A DNA stretch of 64,000 nucleotides from Paraphysomonas bandaiensis (lineage: Eukaryota; Chrysophyceae): the NCBI GenBank assembly GCA_965644295.1, contig CBFFRP010000001.1, forward strand, positions 148,743 through 212,742, given 5' to 3'. Shown here in pieces: positions 23,020-33,967 of this stretch. Under the pieces are notes generated by a model that was not told the origin of the DNA, searched no databases, and saw only the letters and a list, made by a program, of their open reading frames with translations. A program made the translations under genes and the position numbers. Position 1 is the stretch's first letter, and each line of letters opens with the position of its first letter.

Positions 23020-24410
23020 CCACGAAAGCGCACGAGCAGGGTAAGTAGTACTGTTCATAAAGGTGATGGCGGGGTCGTCGAATCCCAGTAGAAAGCAGAT
23101 CTGATACCTCCCGCTGTTGCTGAACTTCGTCAGGAAATGATGTCCGGACTAGCAGAGCTTCGCGTGATCTTTTGATGAGAAAAATGATGATCATCTACCT
23201 GCAGATGGTCCTCCACCTGCTTATGATCCTCCGCCTACTAGTAATGTGCCCCCAACGGCTGTTGCCGCGTCGTCTCTCCGAGCATAGGTGAAGATCGCTA
23301 TATTATGCGTATATATGCAATGTATCCAAAATCAGGCTATTCGGTTGGAGCGTTTCCAATCTCAAGAGAGGCAATAATGCAGCTATATATATGAGAATAA
23401 TATAGTATTATTACAAAACACAAGTGGCAGAGCCAACTTGTAACGCAATAAATATTGCTAATAACAGCTATACTTGCGCTTTTTCTTTATCTTTAACCTC
23501 TCAGGTACAAATTACAGTAAAACAGTAACTCAATACTTATATATGAAACCTGGTGAAATTGCTTTTTACCAGGTTTTAAGTATTACCTCGACATCGCGTC
23601 AGTGCCCAAGTGAAATTTCATCCCAGGGTACTGACGAATTAAATCATCAAATTTGTTCATTCGATGCCATCCTGTTGAATAAATATAAGAATGATAAGTA
23701 AGGCTACCCAATGCTTCTAGTCCATTATTGTTGTACACACACTACACGGATCCTCTGTATTAAGAAAAGGTATTCTTGCACATACATACTTCTCTCCCCC
23801 TCTGATAGTGGTACCTAACGGATACAACTATAACGTCATTTACACAACTATACTTGAATATTTCGAAGTAGTTGAATATGCTGTCATATTATATGCTATG
23901 TATCTAAAGTCGAGGTAATATACCAAAACCTGGTAAAAAGCAATTTCACCAGGTTTCATATATAAGTATTGAGTTATTATTTTACTGTAATTTGTATCTG
24001 AGAGGTTAAAGATAAAGAAAAAGTCGCAAGTATAGTTGTTATTAGCAGTATTTATTGCGTTACAAGTTGGCCCTCCTGCTACATCTGCTTCGCTTGAGAC
24101 TGCAAACGCTCCAACCGAATAGCCTGATTTTGGATACATTGCATACGCATATAGCTATCTTTACCACTACTACTTACAGTCAGTAGTATTAGTACCTATG
24201 CTCGGAAACGACGCGGCAACAGCCGCTGGGGGCACATTACTAGTAGGTGGAGGATCATAAGCAGGTGAAGGATCATAAGCAGTTAGTACAGTGTATAGCA
24301 ACAACGCACAACAATAATCAGAACAATACCGTATATATACAAAATACGACCCCGTCACCATCTTTATGAACAGTATTACTTACCCTGCTCGTGCGCTTTC
24401 ATGGTATCTC
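23020..24410. repeat. Long imperfect inverted repeat centred near 23,715
   Basis: Left-arm blocks 23028-23075, 23195-23285, 23310-23350 and 23410-23600 reappear as reverse complements at 24355-24410, 24190-24280, 24110-24150 and 23895-24095. Nested at the inner ends is a smaller palindrome: aaacctggtgaaat / accaggtttt in opposite orientations. The two inner arms are separated by about 300 bp. The outer arms differ by unrelated inserts (23080-23190 versus 24290-24345). Confidence 0.75.
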
Positions 24411-24700
24411 TTCCTCCGCCTCCGGGTCGTCATTCGATATGTCGCCATGAATGTCGACGACATTCTTCTTCCCGTTGCACTTCTCCTACACCATCATATA
24501 TACACAGTTAGTACAGTGTATAGTAACAACGCACAACAATAATCAGAACAATACCGCATATATACGACATACTACCCCGTCACCATCTGTGGGTGTGAGA
24601 TGGTATATGGGTGTATAGTGAGATGGTATGTGGGTGTATTTTGAGATGGTATAGTGGTGTTTAGTGAGATGGTAAAGTGGTGTATAGTGAGATGGTTATA
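24278..24700. repeat. Direct duplication followed by a short minisatellite
   Basis: An ~85-bp block at 24278-24363 (gttagtacagtgtata ... ccccgtcaccatct) is repeated at about 24508-24592. From 24597 to 24695 there are about four to five degenerate copies of a ~25-bp unit containing gtgagatggtat. Confidence 0.7.
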
Positions 24701-25240
24701 GTTCATACTTGTAAACTGTATGTGTAATATATATATGTGTAGTCGGTGACTTTTATTGCTGTAAAACGGAAGTAATATGGAAGAAATTAGTAAAAAATAT
24801 TATAAATAATACTTTTCATACTGTTATTATCTTCATAGTTACTTATTGTGCATAGTTATACCCTTTTCCAACCATCATCAAAAATTTCACCAGGTTTTAC
24901 ATCAAAAACCAGGTTTTGGTATTACCTCGACTTCTAGACGATCGTTATAGAGGTGCTCAGATTGTTTTTTGCCAACGATCTTTGACATATTATCTCTTGC
25001 ATGCTGATTACGATTAATACAATGATAATACTACTATATATGCTAACATAATATAATGGGTATGTACCTAAGATCAGTAGCTAGATATTATTGTAAGATG
25101 CTATATATAATTTAGTCATCCAATTAATTGGCAACATTTACCAATAATAATAATTGAAATTATCACTTTTAAAGCCAATTAATTTAATTGGAAATCCAAT
25201 TAATCATTGTTACGCAAGCCTGCTACCTATAATGGTCATT

Positions 25241-25675
25241 AATATCTATCTACTCGCCCGGCAGGTTGTAGTCAATTGTAATTGCAATTAGTACTTGCTG
25301 TCCCAATTAATTGGTAACCATAAATGGTAATACCATTATAACTGCAAGGACGTGATATTATTTTGTTAATGGCCATTATTTTTCATCGTTATGTTGTAGC
25401 CTTTACTAACTAGTTACTACCGTTCATTTCTTCTGATTAGCGCCCAACATATATCAATATATTGCAAAATAATTAACAATTATTATTGGTCTTGAAAATA
25501 CTTTTTGTTGTTGGCAATATATTGTTGACTGGGCCTGCTACAATACAGCCTAGCATACGACATCCATTAATAACTAAATAATCTAGGATATTACACTTAT
25601 AATTCGCATATACTATCTTACCCAAACTATTCGTATAAATTCTTTCGTATTTTATAATGGTTGCAACATCCAACA
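25241..25675. other. Repeat-derived intergenic sequence
   Basis: 25240-25330 resembles the left sub-terminal part of the hAT element at 21377 (caggttgtagtcaatt, acttgctgtc). Around 25445-25540 there are caatatattg blocks typical of the other hAT family. No gene. Confidence 0.45.
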
Positions 25676-27756
25676 CTAATGATAATTACTCGTATTATCG
25701 ATGTCACCGTCAGGAATAATATCATATTCACGCTGCTTAAAAGGATTGAACTGAGATATTCGTGCTGGCCACGGACTGCTGCTATTACTTCTGGGATACT
25801 CTCCTACTTGGCTTGATCTCTCCCATCCTTGTCTATTACCAAATAATCTTCGCGCAATACAACCAGTACACATTCCACCAATAATAATGCCTGTGAATTG
25901 ATAGTTAGGGGCTGTCGAGTAAAACTAGCACGAATACCTATACACAACGCCAGTAGAACTTTCCCCCAGTATTCAACGCTAGGCTCAGTTTCTAAGTAAA
26001 CCGGGTAGGAATTGACTTCGCGCAACATAAATCCGTGTGACCAACTCATCTGTATACAGTGCACGGGAGACATGACATGACGTATGATTAGATATGAAAG
26101 TGGATGAGAACCTGCAGCTCCAAAGACCCATCTGGTAGAGTGAACGTGCTATTGCCAATGAAATCATATCCATCTGTCATCATCATGCATCAGACAAGAA
26201 GAAAAAGCATGCCATTGACCTTCAAGCAGTGTCACCATGTAGCCTGCAAGGAAACAGGAATAAGGGAGAAGCTCAGCATGCCGCTGATCCTTGATAACAT
26301 CCGTCAGTCCAGCATCGTATAACACGAGATCGCTGAATGACATACTGCATAACTTCGTGGCTTTCTCTTTCAGCTTCTCCAGCGACGAGGTACCGGGCAT
26401 TTTCAGTAGCTGCCAAGAATATTTGATAAGGCCGGAAACGACAAACTTCGTAACGCCATTGTGCCCTGCAAGAGAAGGTTGATAAGCCCCTGCCAAACCA
26501 CACTGACCGCCATATACGTCCTGGCAGTAGGCACTGCGCTTAGTGTGAAATTGTCCAGATATTCCATCCATGCATCGCGCTAGTTGGTCTCCTGCGGGAA
26601 CAGACGGTCCGTGAACCTCTACTGACTTACGGGGGGAAATTGACGTCAGCACTGATTCACTGTAGCCAGCGTAGAAGCAGTATTCAAGAGCACGAGGAAC
26701 AACTGCAGACCCTTCCGAAACACTATCTGCAGCTGCATCTGCTACGTTGGCCAGGTGCATAGAACGAATATTCTCGAAGCCGTAAGAAGTGTACGCCCTC
26801 ACATAGAGATCCCAGTGTGCAGACCCTGCCAGCTGTACCCGATATGCACCTTCTGCTAGAGGCATATCTACTGGTCGAGAAAATGCTATATGCGTAGAAC
26901 TATCGCCCAAATAGATCACCCCAAGAGTGTGGGACAGTTGCCGCCTGCCATAAGATGGAAGCAAAATATCTAAAGCGTGATTGACAGCTGTCCAATGAAA
27001 GGCTGCCTCCTCTTCCCCTGATAACATCTGAACGAAATCGTCCTGGAAGAGAAATGGGGACAGGGTCGAGTTGCTAAAAACATTTCGCATTGTGCTAAGT
27101 ATGCGCTTCTGATATATCGGAGAAAGTGCCCTTGAACCGTCTGCAAATACAGGGTCGTCAACAACAGCTAACACCGAAAATACTTTACCGTACCTCCCAA
27201 AACAGCGTAGAGAGGATAAGACCCCAATTCGGTATCATGCTCAGACAATATTTCCTGGGCACTCGCAATCACACGCAAGAGCTGACTTCGAAAACGAGTG
27301 CTAGCCGGTTCTGACAAAAAGGAAACCACTCCTGGATAAAGACGATCCGACTGAGACGGCTTGGAGCGTGGTCGAGAAATCGGGGGAGCAGAGGCGTCAA
27401 ACAACCGCTACACAAATTCTTATTGCTGACTAATATATCAAGGTAACTTAAAAGTATGCACTTACCACGTTCCACGTAAAAACTTGAACATCAATGTAGT
27501 CGCTCTCTGCACAAAAAAATCGTTAGATCGGAGCAGATTCAGATCAGAGAACACGCCTCACATACCGGCAATAACGAGTACACATTTACGGGTTGAATAA
27601 GACAGATCAGAACCATCTGTGTAGCCTGCAACCAGATAAATCAAACAAACGACAGTTATTTCGTAGTATTAATTATATATGCAAGCACTATATCGTACAT
27701 AGAGAAAGGACAGCTAATATGCATCCGACAAGAAGATGTATCCCTTTCGATGACAT
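25676..27756 (-). CDS. GDA1/CD39 family (ectonucleoside triphosphate diphosphohydrolase-like) membrane protein, 560 aa, 8 exons
   Basis: Exons on the minus strand: 27756-27699, 27625-27566, 27506-27466, 27407-27194, 27140-26220, 26173-26112, 26049-25938, 25890-25676; phases close. It starts with a signal-peptide-like segment (MSSKGIHLLVGCILAVLSLC) and ends with a TM helix (LALCIGIIIGGMCTGCIA) plus a ~60-residue hydrophilic tail. Apyrase landmarks in order: VLVIAESDYIDVQVF (site of ACR1), YPGVVSFLSEP, PLYAVLGDGSRAL (ACR2), GEEEAAFHWTAVN (ACR3), GVIYLGDSSTHIAF (ACR4), LLEDGYDF and SWSHGFMLREVN (ACR5 region). The family hydrolyses NTPs and NDPs outside cells or in the secretory lumen. Here ACR1 lacks DAGSxGxR, ACR2 is two residues short and ACR4 has His for Gln, so catalytic competence is doubtful. 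Confidence 0.88.
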
Positions 27757-27854
27757 CACTCACAACAGCATCAGCACAGAAGCCTTAGTGTCAGGACATT
27801 CGAGGAGGATGGCAAGAGCGAGCTGTGTTGAATAATGTACCTAGACACTGTAAA

Positions 27855-27981
27855 CGTATGTATGTATGTATGTATGTATGTATGTATGTATGTATGTATG
27901 TATGTATGTATGTATGTATGTATGTATGTATGTATGTATGTATGTATGTATGTATGTATGTATGTATGTATGTATGTATGT
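27855..27981. repeat. (TGTA)n microsatellite, about 31 units
   Basis: Uninterrupted tgta repeat about 100 bp upstream of the start codon of the minus-strand apyrase-like gene. The track's 60-aa MYVC ORF is just this repeat. Confidence 0.95.
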
Positions 27982-28720
27982 ACTACGTAGGTACCATATG
28001 TAGGTAGCTATACGCGTATATCTTCGTAGTACGTGGATATCTTCCTGACGTTACAAGCTTTCTCCACTATTGGCATTCAAACCACATAATATCTACCACA
28101 TTATATTGCCGATACCTGACCTGTGCGCTTCTTGAAGTTGATAGTAGCTGTGGTCTGTACCATGGCCATCCCCTGAGCATGATCTGTAAAAATATACCAG
28201 AACACACCGAGGGAGGATGATGATCACCAAACCGAGAACAAACGGATCAGCAAAACCGTTAATCTACCTTCTATGCCAAGCAAATCACAAGGAAAGAACG
28301 AAGTAATCTAGGTCAGAGCTAAGTACTTATACTCACTTTATAGCAGTTACACGTCACATATCGTATCATACAGTATGAGCAGTACTGAATACATTGCCCA
28401 GTTGTCCATGATATTCACCTAGTCGAGAATAGAAATTTTGCTTGAACATGGAGCATATTGGTTAACGGAAAATCGTAATTGTTTAATAACATACTTACTC
28501 AATTACTCGAACGGTGTAGTCATGCCCATGTCGCTAGATATTCTTAAAAAGCAAGGTCAACTACAATGGAATGGACCCCCCCTCGTCTTTTCTATTATAC
28601 GGCTCATCAATGATTTCTTCTTTTTCATCTCTTAATCTTTGCAATTAGCTCTTAGAGTTTATCATTCTGCTTAACTTGCGTTAGGAGTACCACTTATTTA
28701 ATATTTATATCCTCGGGATA
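27982..28720. other. Intergenic region, possible small minus-strand exons
   Basis: On the minus strand, 28183-28121 reads tttttacag|...|gtcagg and could be an exon encoding HAQGMAMVQTTATINFKKRT. A second piece near 28065-28010 (VEKACNVRKISTYYEDIRV then stop) joins in phase. No family is recognised and no start exon was found, so this is only suggestive. Confidence 0.25.
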
Positions 28721-28724
28721 GTAT

Positions 28725-29016
28725 TGTAGGACTATCCACTTACATATAGAATATATACGTGTACATGTCCTGTATTATATGATTAGTAGTACAGTACTGT
28801 ATTGTATACGTGTACCATGTAGTTAGGAATACAAACTGTAGGGAATGTGATTGTTGTTGGGATTAGCAATAGCCGTTGATATTGTAGACAGTATTATTAG
28901 CCGTTGATATTGTAGACAGTATTATTCATGATTCATTATACGATAATAATCATTATTTTGTACTTCTGTACTTGGGTATTGCTTTGCACACATACACATA
29001 TGTATGCAAGCCCACA
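28725..29016 (+). repeat. 5' LTR of the gypsy element
   Basis: 292 bp, TG...CA. It contains a 28-bp tandem duplication (tagccgttgatattgtagac plus 8 more) at about 28869-28925, present in both LTRs. Confidence 0.93.
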
Positions 29017-29065
29017 GTAATATTACTTAATAAGTAGTACTCAATCTCTGTGATATAACAATATT

Positions 29066-29965
29066 ATGGGGGAAAGTAAGAGAAGCAAAATAAAAGCAGC
29101 TCCTCAAATAGAGGAATTGTTAGCTGCTTCGGGTTCTTCGTCTAAAAAGACGAAAAGAGAGAGAGAATCCTCTCGAAAACGAGCAAGAGATGCAACAACA
29201 TCATCTCAAATGCAATCTTCTCCTCAAACTGAAACATCAGTAGAGGCGGAAGGAGAATTGAGTGGAGTATCATTTCGTGAGCTCTCTTCTTCTCAACCAA
29301 AGAGAAAGAAGCAAAGGAGTGGAGATCCGCACCCCAACAGGAGTGAGCGCATTGACTTGAATGAAGTCATTGCAACGGAATCCACTCCACATGAAGTAAT
29401 CAATACCGACTCTATTCCCTACTTAGGTAGTGTGCAAGATGAGGATATCATCGAATTTTGTGAAAATCTCTCGAAAAGAGATCCTAAAGGGACAAAATTC
29501 ATAAGGTCAGAAATCATGGCACCAACAGTGCGTGATATGCTTCAGTTTCAGCGACAGCAGGATTTTGGAGATGAGTCTGACGAGGACTGGCTAGATCCTA
29601 ACATTGTAACTACTGAGGAATTGATTCAGTGGTTAAAGCAAGCCTTTCTAGAGGAAGAGGAGCGATACTCTGATACATTGGAGCCTCTTCCTAGGTTCAT
29701 AGATAATATCATTGGACCAAAAGTTAAGGTGGATATTCATGTTCCTAAAGTATTCTTAAAAGAATATGGACGTCTGAATGAGCTTTATAAGCTCATTCCG
29801 GAGGCAAGTCTCACAGAGGTCGCCTCGGATACCATAGTCAAAACCCTCAAAAAAAAACATCAAACTTGTGGGCGGACATTCCTTCAGAAAGGATGCCAAA
29901 GAGAAATTTATAGCGGATATAGGCCAAGGTCAATCTGCACCAAAAGATTTCGGAGCATTCTGTAG
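29066..29965 (+). CDS. Gypsy Gag-like ORF, 299 aa
   Basis: Lys/Ser-rich N-terminus (KRSKIKAAPQ; KKTKRERESSRKRARD) followed by an acidic, helical region as in retrotransposon capsid proteins. The last ~40 residues after the A9 run at about 29849-29857 (…KTLKKKHQT) look out of frame, because Gag-like sequence (FIADIGQGQSAPKDFGAFC…) continues in the next frame. The frame therefore changes by +1 between Gag and Pol. Whether this is a programmed shift or a one-base indel in the A run is unresolved. Confidence 0.8.
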   Translation: MGESKRSKIKAAPQIEELLAASGSSSKKTKRERESSRKRARDATTSSQMQSSPQTETSVEAEGELSGVSFRELSSSQPKRKKQRSGDPHPNRSERIDLNEVIATESTPHEVINTDSIPYLGSVQDEDIIEFCENLSKRDPKGTKFIRSEIMAPTVRDMLQFQRQQDFGDESDEDWLDPNIVTTEELIQWLKQAFLEEEERYSDTLEPLPRFIDNIIGPKVKVDIHVPKVFLKEYGRLNELYKLIPEASLTEVASDTIVKTLKKKHQTCGRTFLQKGCQREIYSGYRPRSICTKRFRSIL

Positions 29966-32900
29966 AAAGGTGCGAGAGCTTAACAATGACTATAGTCAAG
30001 CTGTGAGAAAAGTAAAGAGGATGGAAACTAAATTGGATTCCAAAGAAACGTCTAAGTCTAACAAGTCTAAGACTACAAAAACAACATCCTCCAGCTCATC
30101 CTCAAGTACTAAAGCAACAACTGATACTAAGGAAGCATGTTGGATATGCGGTAATCTTCATAAAGGTGACTGCACCCGCAAAACCTGTGCATGGGCTAAC
30201 CATGAAAAGAAGCCATGGAAAGATTCCACACAGGGCAAAAAATATGCGGCTATGGGTTGGAGTACCTGCCCTTATGTGGAGAATCCTGATGGTCCTCCGA
30301 GATCGAAAACAAGTAAGTTATCATGCCCTAAGTGTTTATATATAAATGCTATTGGCATGAATAATGATATGCTCGATGTCTTTGTATGTCCTAAAGCTGA
30401 TGTCAATGTACAACAGGTAAAGGAAAATCTAAGGGCTAAAGCCTTATTGGACACGGGGGCTACTGGGAATAATTTCATTAACCAAGAACTTGCTGATATG
30501 TTAGTTGCTAGGTATAATATTCCATTGCACGAGTGTAACATTAAAATTTGTAGTGCGCTTGATAATGCTTGTTGTAGTAGCAAGCAATATATGATAATAA
30601 CTATAAGATTAACTGATGAGTATAACAATACTCTTGATATTGAGTTGCAATGTTTGATTATAGATAGCACCTTTGATATCATAATTGGTAGAGAAACTAT
30701 CAAGAAATATAGATTAGTTGATCATTTTCCATCTCACTTTATGGAAAGAGAGTTAGCAGGGAAAATGCTAGCTACGGCCGCGGGCCATGCTGAGAAGACT
30801 CAGCTTCTCTCGGAACATATTAGTGAGAGAGCCACATGTTATAATAACATGGAAACATTAAGGCGCCAAGCTAAGGAACACCTTAGTTATAATAATAATT
30901 TACTTACAAGTAATAATAGCTTGGTTAGTACTATGTATTCACCTCCAATATCATCCATGCGTATAAGTGCATATGAAAAGGAAGATATAGGCGAGATTAG
31001 AGATAACTATCTGGAGTCAATCCCAGAAGAAATAGTTACAAATACTCAGGAAAAAGTAGAAGGTACTACGTTACCAACTAAAATCTCTGGTCCCGAATCT
31101 TTACAAAGGAGGGTGAGAGAAATCCATGAAATCTATAAGGATAGATTTAAAACCACAGTGTCGGATATGCCAATGGATGTTCCACCTTTTGAATTAGAGG
31201 TAGATAGGGATGCCTGGGAACAACCAAAACATTGTGGTCCGCCACGAAAGATGGATCGAGTACGACAGTATGCTTGTAAAAAGCAAATCGATACATTTGT
31301 GGAGCATGGAATAATACAACCAAGTACGGCTCCTTATTATAGCCAGGTATTATTAGTTCCCAAACCAAATGATAAATGGCGATTCTGTGTAGACTATAAA
31401 GGTCTAAACAAGCACACACAGAGGGAACGTTGGCCAATACCTAACATCAAAGAAATGTTAGAACGTATTGGGTCTAAGAAACCCAAATACTTCATAATTC
31501 TGGATTTAGTATCTGGTTATTACCAGGCTAAAATTTCAGAGTACTCGAGAAAGTGGACGGCATTTATAACCTTCTGGGGAGTATTCGAATGGCTCCGACT
31601 ACCCATGGGTTTGAGTGGTGCTCCATCATACTTTCAACGAGTATTAACAACAATTGTGCTTGCCGGGTTGATTATGTTCATATGTGAATTATATCTAGAT
31701 GACCTGATTATATATGCTTCTACAGAAGATGAACTAATTGAAAATTACGTTAAAGTTCTAGAACGCTTCAGGAAATACAATGTTTACATTAATCCTGAGA
31801 AAGTGAAAATAGGAGAGTCCGAAGTACAATATGTAGGACATACTCTAAATGAGGAAGGGTTACACTTTACTAGAGAACGTCTGGATAGTGTATTAAATTT
31901 CCCAAAGCCTGAAACTATGAAGGGTCTAAAATCTTTCCTCGGATTGGCAAATTATTTTCGGGATCACGTGCACAACCACTCCTTAGTGGTGAGACCGTTA
32001 AATAAAATGCTTCTCAACTATCATAGACGTAAACGTCTACAATGGACAGAGGATGCCAATGAAGCATTTGAAAAGATCAAATTGATGATCCATGAATGTC
32101 CAACATTATTTTTCATTGATGACGAGTCACCAATATATTTATTGACCGATGCATCTGATTATGGAATAGGAGCATACCTCTACCAAGTAGTAGATGGTGT
32201 AGAACGTCCAATAGGATTTCTCAGTAAAACATTCGATGAAAGAATGATGAATTGGGATACACCTCAGAAAGAAGGATATGCTATATACTATGCCTTAGAT
32301 AAATGGGACTACCTATTAAGGTATAGATACTTTACGATCAAAACAGATCATAAAAATATTACTCAGTTGAGAACTGATTACGCTAAGGATAAGAAAGTTC
32401 AGCGATGGTTGAAATGTTTCCAAGCATATGATTATGATCTATGTGATATTAAAGGATCTGATAATGTTGTTGCTGATGCATTTAGTAGACTATGTGCATT
32501 AGAATCTAAAATGGAAACAAAATGTGCTTCCCTAATTCCCGATATTAAAGTTCCAAACAAGGAATGGGAAATTATTAAAAGATTTCATAACAATGTTACA
32601 GGTCATCATGGTATTGGTCGTACAATACAAAAATTACGAGACAATGGTCATAAATGGTCAAAGCAAGGGGCACATGTGACAAAATTTATTAAAACTTGTC
32701 CTTGTTGTCAAAAGATGAGTAGAATTAAACCAATAATTAATGCTCATCCCTTTACTGTCTCAACATATGGCCCGATGCAAAGAATAGCAGTGGATTTTAT
32801 TCAGAGTCTGCATCCAGATGAGGATGGATACACTAATATATTAGTGATTATCGATTCTTTTTCTAGGTGGGTAGAATTAATCCCTACTAAGAATCTCACT

Positions 32901-33902
32901 GCCATGGCGGCGGCAAAGGGATTGCTTCAACACCTGGGTAGATATGGAGCACCTATTGAGATTCATTCGGATCTTGGACCAGCATTTGTGGATGATTTAA
33001 CAAAATCATTGATAGAAATGGTTGGAAGTAATCAATCATTTTCGATGGCGTATTCTAAAGAAGAAAATGCTATAGTTGAACGTGCTAATAAAGAAATTTT
33101 AAGGCACTTAAGGAATATTATATTTGATAAAAATGTACTAAATAATTGGTCAATGTATCTACCTTTAGTACAAAGAATTATGAATTCTTCTAAACATAGA
33201 AGCACCGGCGTTACTCCCGCTAGTATTCTATTTGGGAACGCAGTAGATTTAGATAAAAGTTTATTCATTGAACACAATGAGTACTTGGACGGGAACGAAC
33301 AAAAGCTATCACATTGGATAGATAGAATACAAAAGGTTCAGTCCACTATTATGGATATTGCAAGACGAAATCTTCGCAAACATGATGAAATCCACATGGC
33401 AACTGCACCAAATATACAAACAAAAGAATTTCCAATAAATTCTTATGTGTTAGTTGAGCATAGACAAAATGCTTTACGTCCTGGACCGGCAAGTAAATTA
33501 TTACCATATCTTAAAGGTCCAATGCGAGTAGTCAATGTTATTGGAGATAAATATACTCTTCAAGATATTGTTACTAAACGTAATAAAGACTATCATATAA
33601 AGAAATTAAGGGAATTTAATTACGATCCCTCTACTATTGACCCCTTACAAGTGGCATGTAAAGATGGTGGAAACTTTTATGCTATTGACCATATTTCAAA
33701 AATAAAAGGTCGAGCTAAAGGTCCGAAAAGTCAAATAAAATTTCTAGTACATTGGATAGGGTATGAAAAACCTACATGGGAACCATGGGCTAACGTTAGA
33801 AAAACGTATGCTCTACAAAATTTCCTAACTCAACATCCTGATGAAAATGTAAGAAATTTACTACCTCGAAATGTGGTTTATTCTTCTGATGAAGAAGATT
33901 AA
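29868..33902 (+). CDS. Gypsy Gag-C/Pol polyprotein with chromodomain, 1344 aa
   Basis: Domains in order: Gag C-terminal part with a Cys/His knuckle (CWICGNLHKGDC, ~aa 90), aspartic protease ALLDTGATGNNF (~aa 193), reverse transcriptase with LYLDDLIIY (~aa 607), RNase H starting LLTDASDYGIGAYL, integrase with HHCC finger (HNNVTGHHG ... CPCC, ~aa 903-948), catalytic D...D...E (AVDFIQ, HSDLGPAF, KEENAIVER), and a C-terminal chromodomain (FLVHWIGYEKPTWEPW, ~aa 1290). All catalytic motifs are intact. Listed start 29868 is a GTG inside the overlap, and true translation is expected as a Gag-Pol fusion. Chromodomains direct integration to heterochromatin in related elements. Confidence 0.95.
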   Translation: MGGHSFRKDAKEKFIADIGQGQSAPKDFGAFCRKVRELNNDYSQAVRKVKRMETKLDSKETSKSNKSKTTKTTSSSSSSSTKATTDTKEACWICGNLHKGDCTRKTCAWANHEKKPWKDSTQGKKYAAMGWSTCPYVENPDGPPRSKTSKLSCPKCLYINAIGMNNDMLDVFVCPKADVNVQQVKENLRAKALLDTGATGNNFINQELADMLVARYNIPLHECNIKICSALDNACCSSKQYMIITIRLTDEYNNTLDIELQCLIIDSTFDIIIGRETIKKYRLVDHFPSHFMERELAGKMLATAAGHAEKTQLLSEHISERATCYNNMETLRRQAKEHLSYNNNLLTSNNSLVSTMYSPPISSMRISAYEKEDIGEIRDNYLESIPEEIVTNTQEKVEGTTLPTKISGPESLQRRVREIHEIYKDRFKTTVSDMPMDVPPFELEVDRDAWEQPKHCGPPRKMDRVRQYACKKQIDTFVEHGIIQPSTAPYYSQVLLVPKPNDKWRFCVDYKGLNKHTQRERWPIPNIKEMLERIGSKKPKYFIILDLVSGYYQAKISEYSRKWTAFITFWGVFEWLRLPMGLSGAPSYFQRVLTTIVLAGLIMFICELYLDDLIIYASTEDELIENYVKVLERFRKYNVYINPEKVKIGESEVQYVGHTLNEEGLHFTRERLDSVLNFPKPETMKGLKSFLGLANYFRDHVHNHSLVVRPLNKMLLNYHRRKRLQWTEDANEAFEKIKLMIHECPTLFFIDDESPIYLLTDASDYGIGAYLYQVVDGVERPIGFLSKTFDERMMNWDTPQKEGYAIYYALDKWDYLLRYRYFTIKTDHKNITQLRTDYAKDKKVQRWLKCFQAYDYDLCDIKGSDNVVADAFSRLCALESKMETKCASLIPDIKVPNKEWEIIKRFHNNVTGHHGIGRTIQKLRDNGHKWSKQGAHVTKFIKTCPCCQKMSRIKPIINAHPFTVSTYGPMQRIAVDFIQSLHPDEDGYTNILVIIDSFSRWVELIPTKNLTAMAAAKGLLQHLGRYGAPIEIHSDLGPAFVDDLTKSLIEMVGSNQSFSMAYSKEENAIVERANKEILRHLRNIIFDKNVLNNWSMYLPLVQRIMNSSKHRSTGVTPASILFGNAVDLDKSLFIEHNEYLDGNEQKLSHWIDRIQKVQSTIMDIARRNLRKHDEIHMATAPNIQTKEFPINSYVLVEHRQNALRPGPASKLLPYLKGPMRVVNVIGDKYTLQDIVTKRNKDYHIKKLREFNYDPSTIDPLQVACKDGGNFYAIDHISKIKGRAKGPKSQIKFLVHWIGYEKPTWEPWANVRKTYALQNFLTQHPDENVRNLLPRNVVYSSDEED

Positions 33903-33967
33903 TAACAAAGTTTACAGAATTGAGTGTCAATATAACACATTAACACATCAATTATAAGGGGAGGTAG

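Larger units (their letters stand above)
22618..25240. mobile_element. Decayed hAT-related copies with a long imperfect palindrome
   Basis: Sequence from 22620 repeats the transposase C-terminal region of the preceding element (rc of 22640-22680 gives RLFSKAKIVM, then a stop). About 22900-23000 encodes a degenerate copy of the KFHPGADTKIVQN segment on the minus strand. 25085-25210 matches 47325-47455, and 23590-23900 shares pieces with 46080-47110, so a sister copy lies downstream of the helicase gene. See the separate repeat entry for the palindrome. Confidence 0.6.

Noticed and set aside
28869-28925. Short direct repeats that could suggest a CRISPR-like array
   Set aside because: Only two tandem units without spacers, lying in retrotransposon LTRs of a eukaryote.
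29845-29865. A AAA AAC heptamer at the end of the A9 run as a -1 ribosomal slippery site
   Set aside because: The Pol frame is +1 (or -2) relative to Gag, so a -1 shift would not enter Pol.
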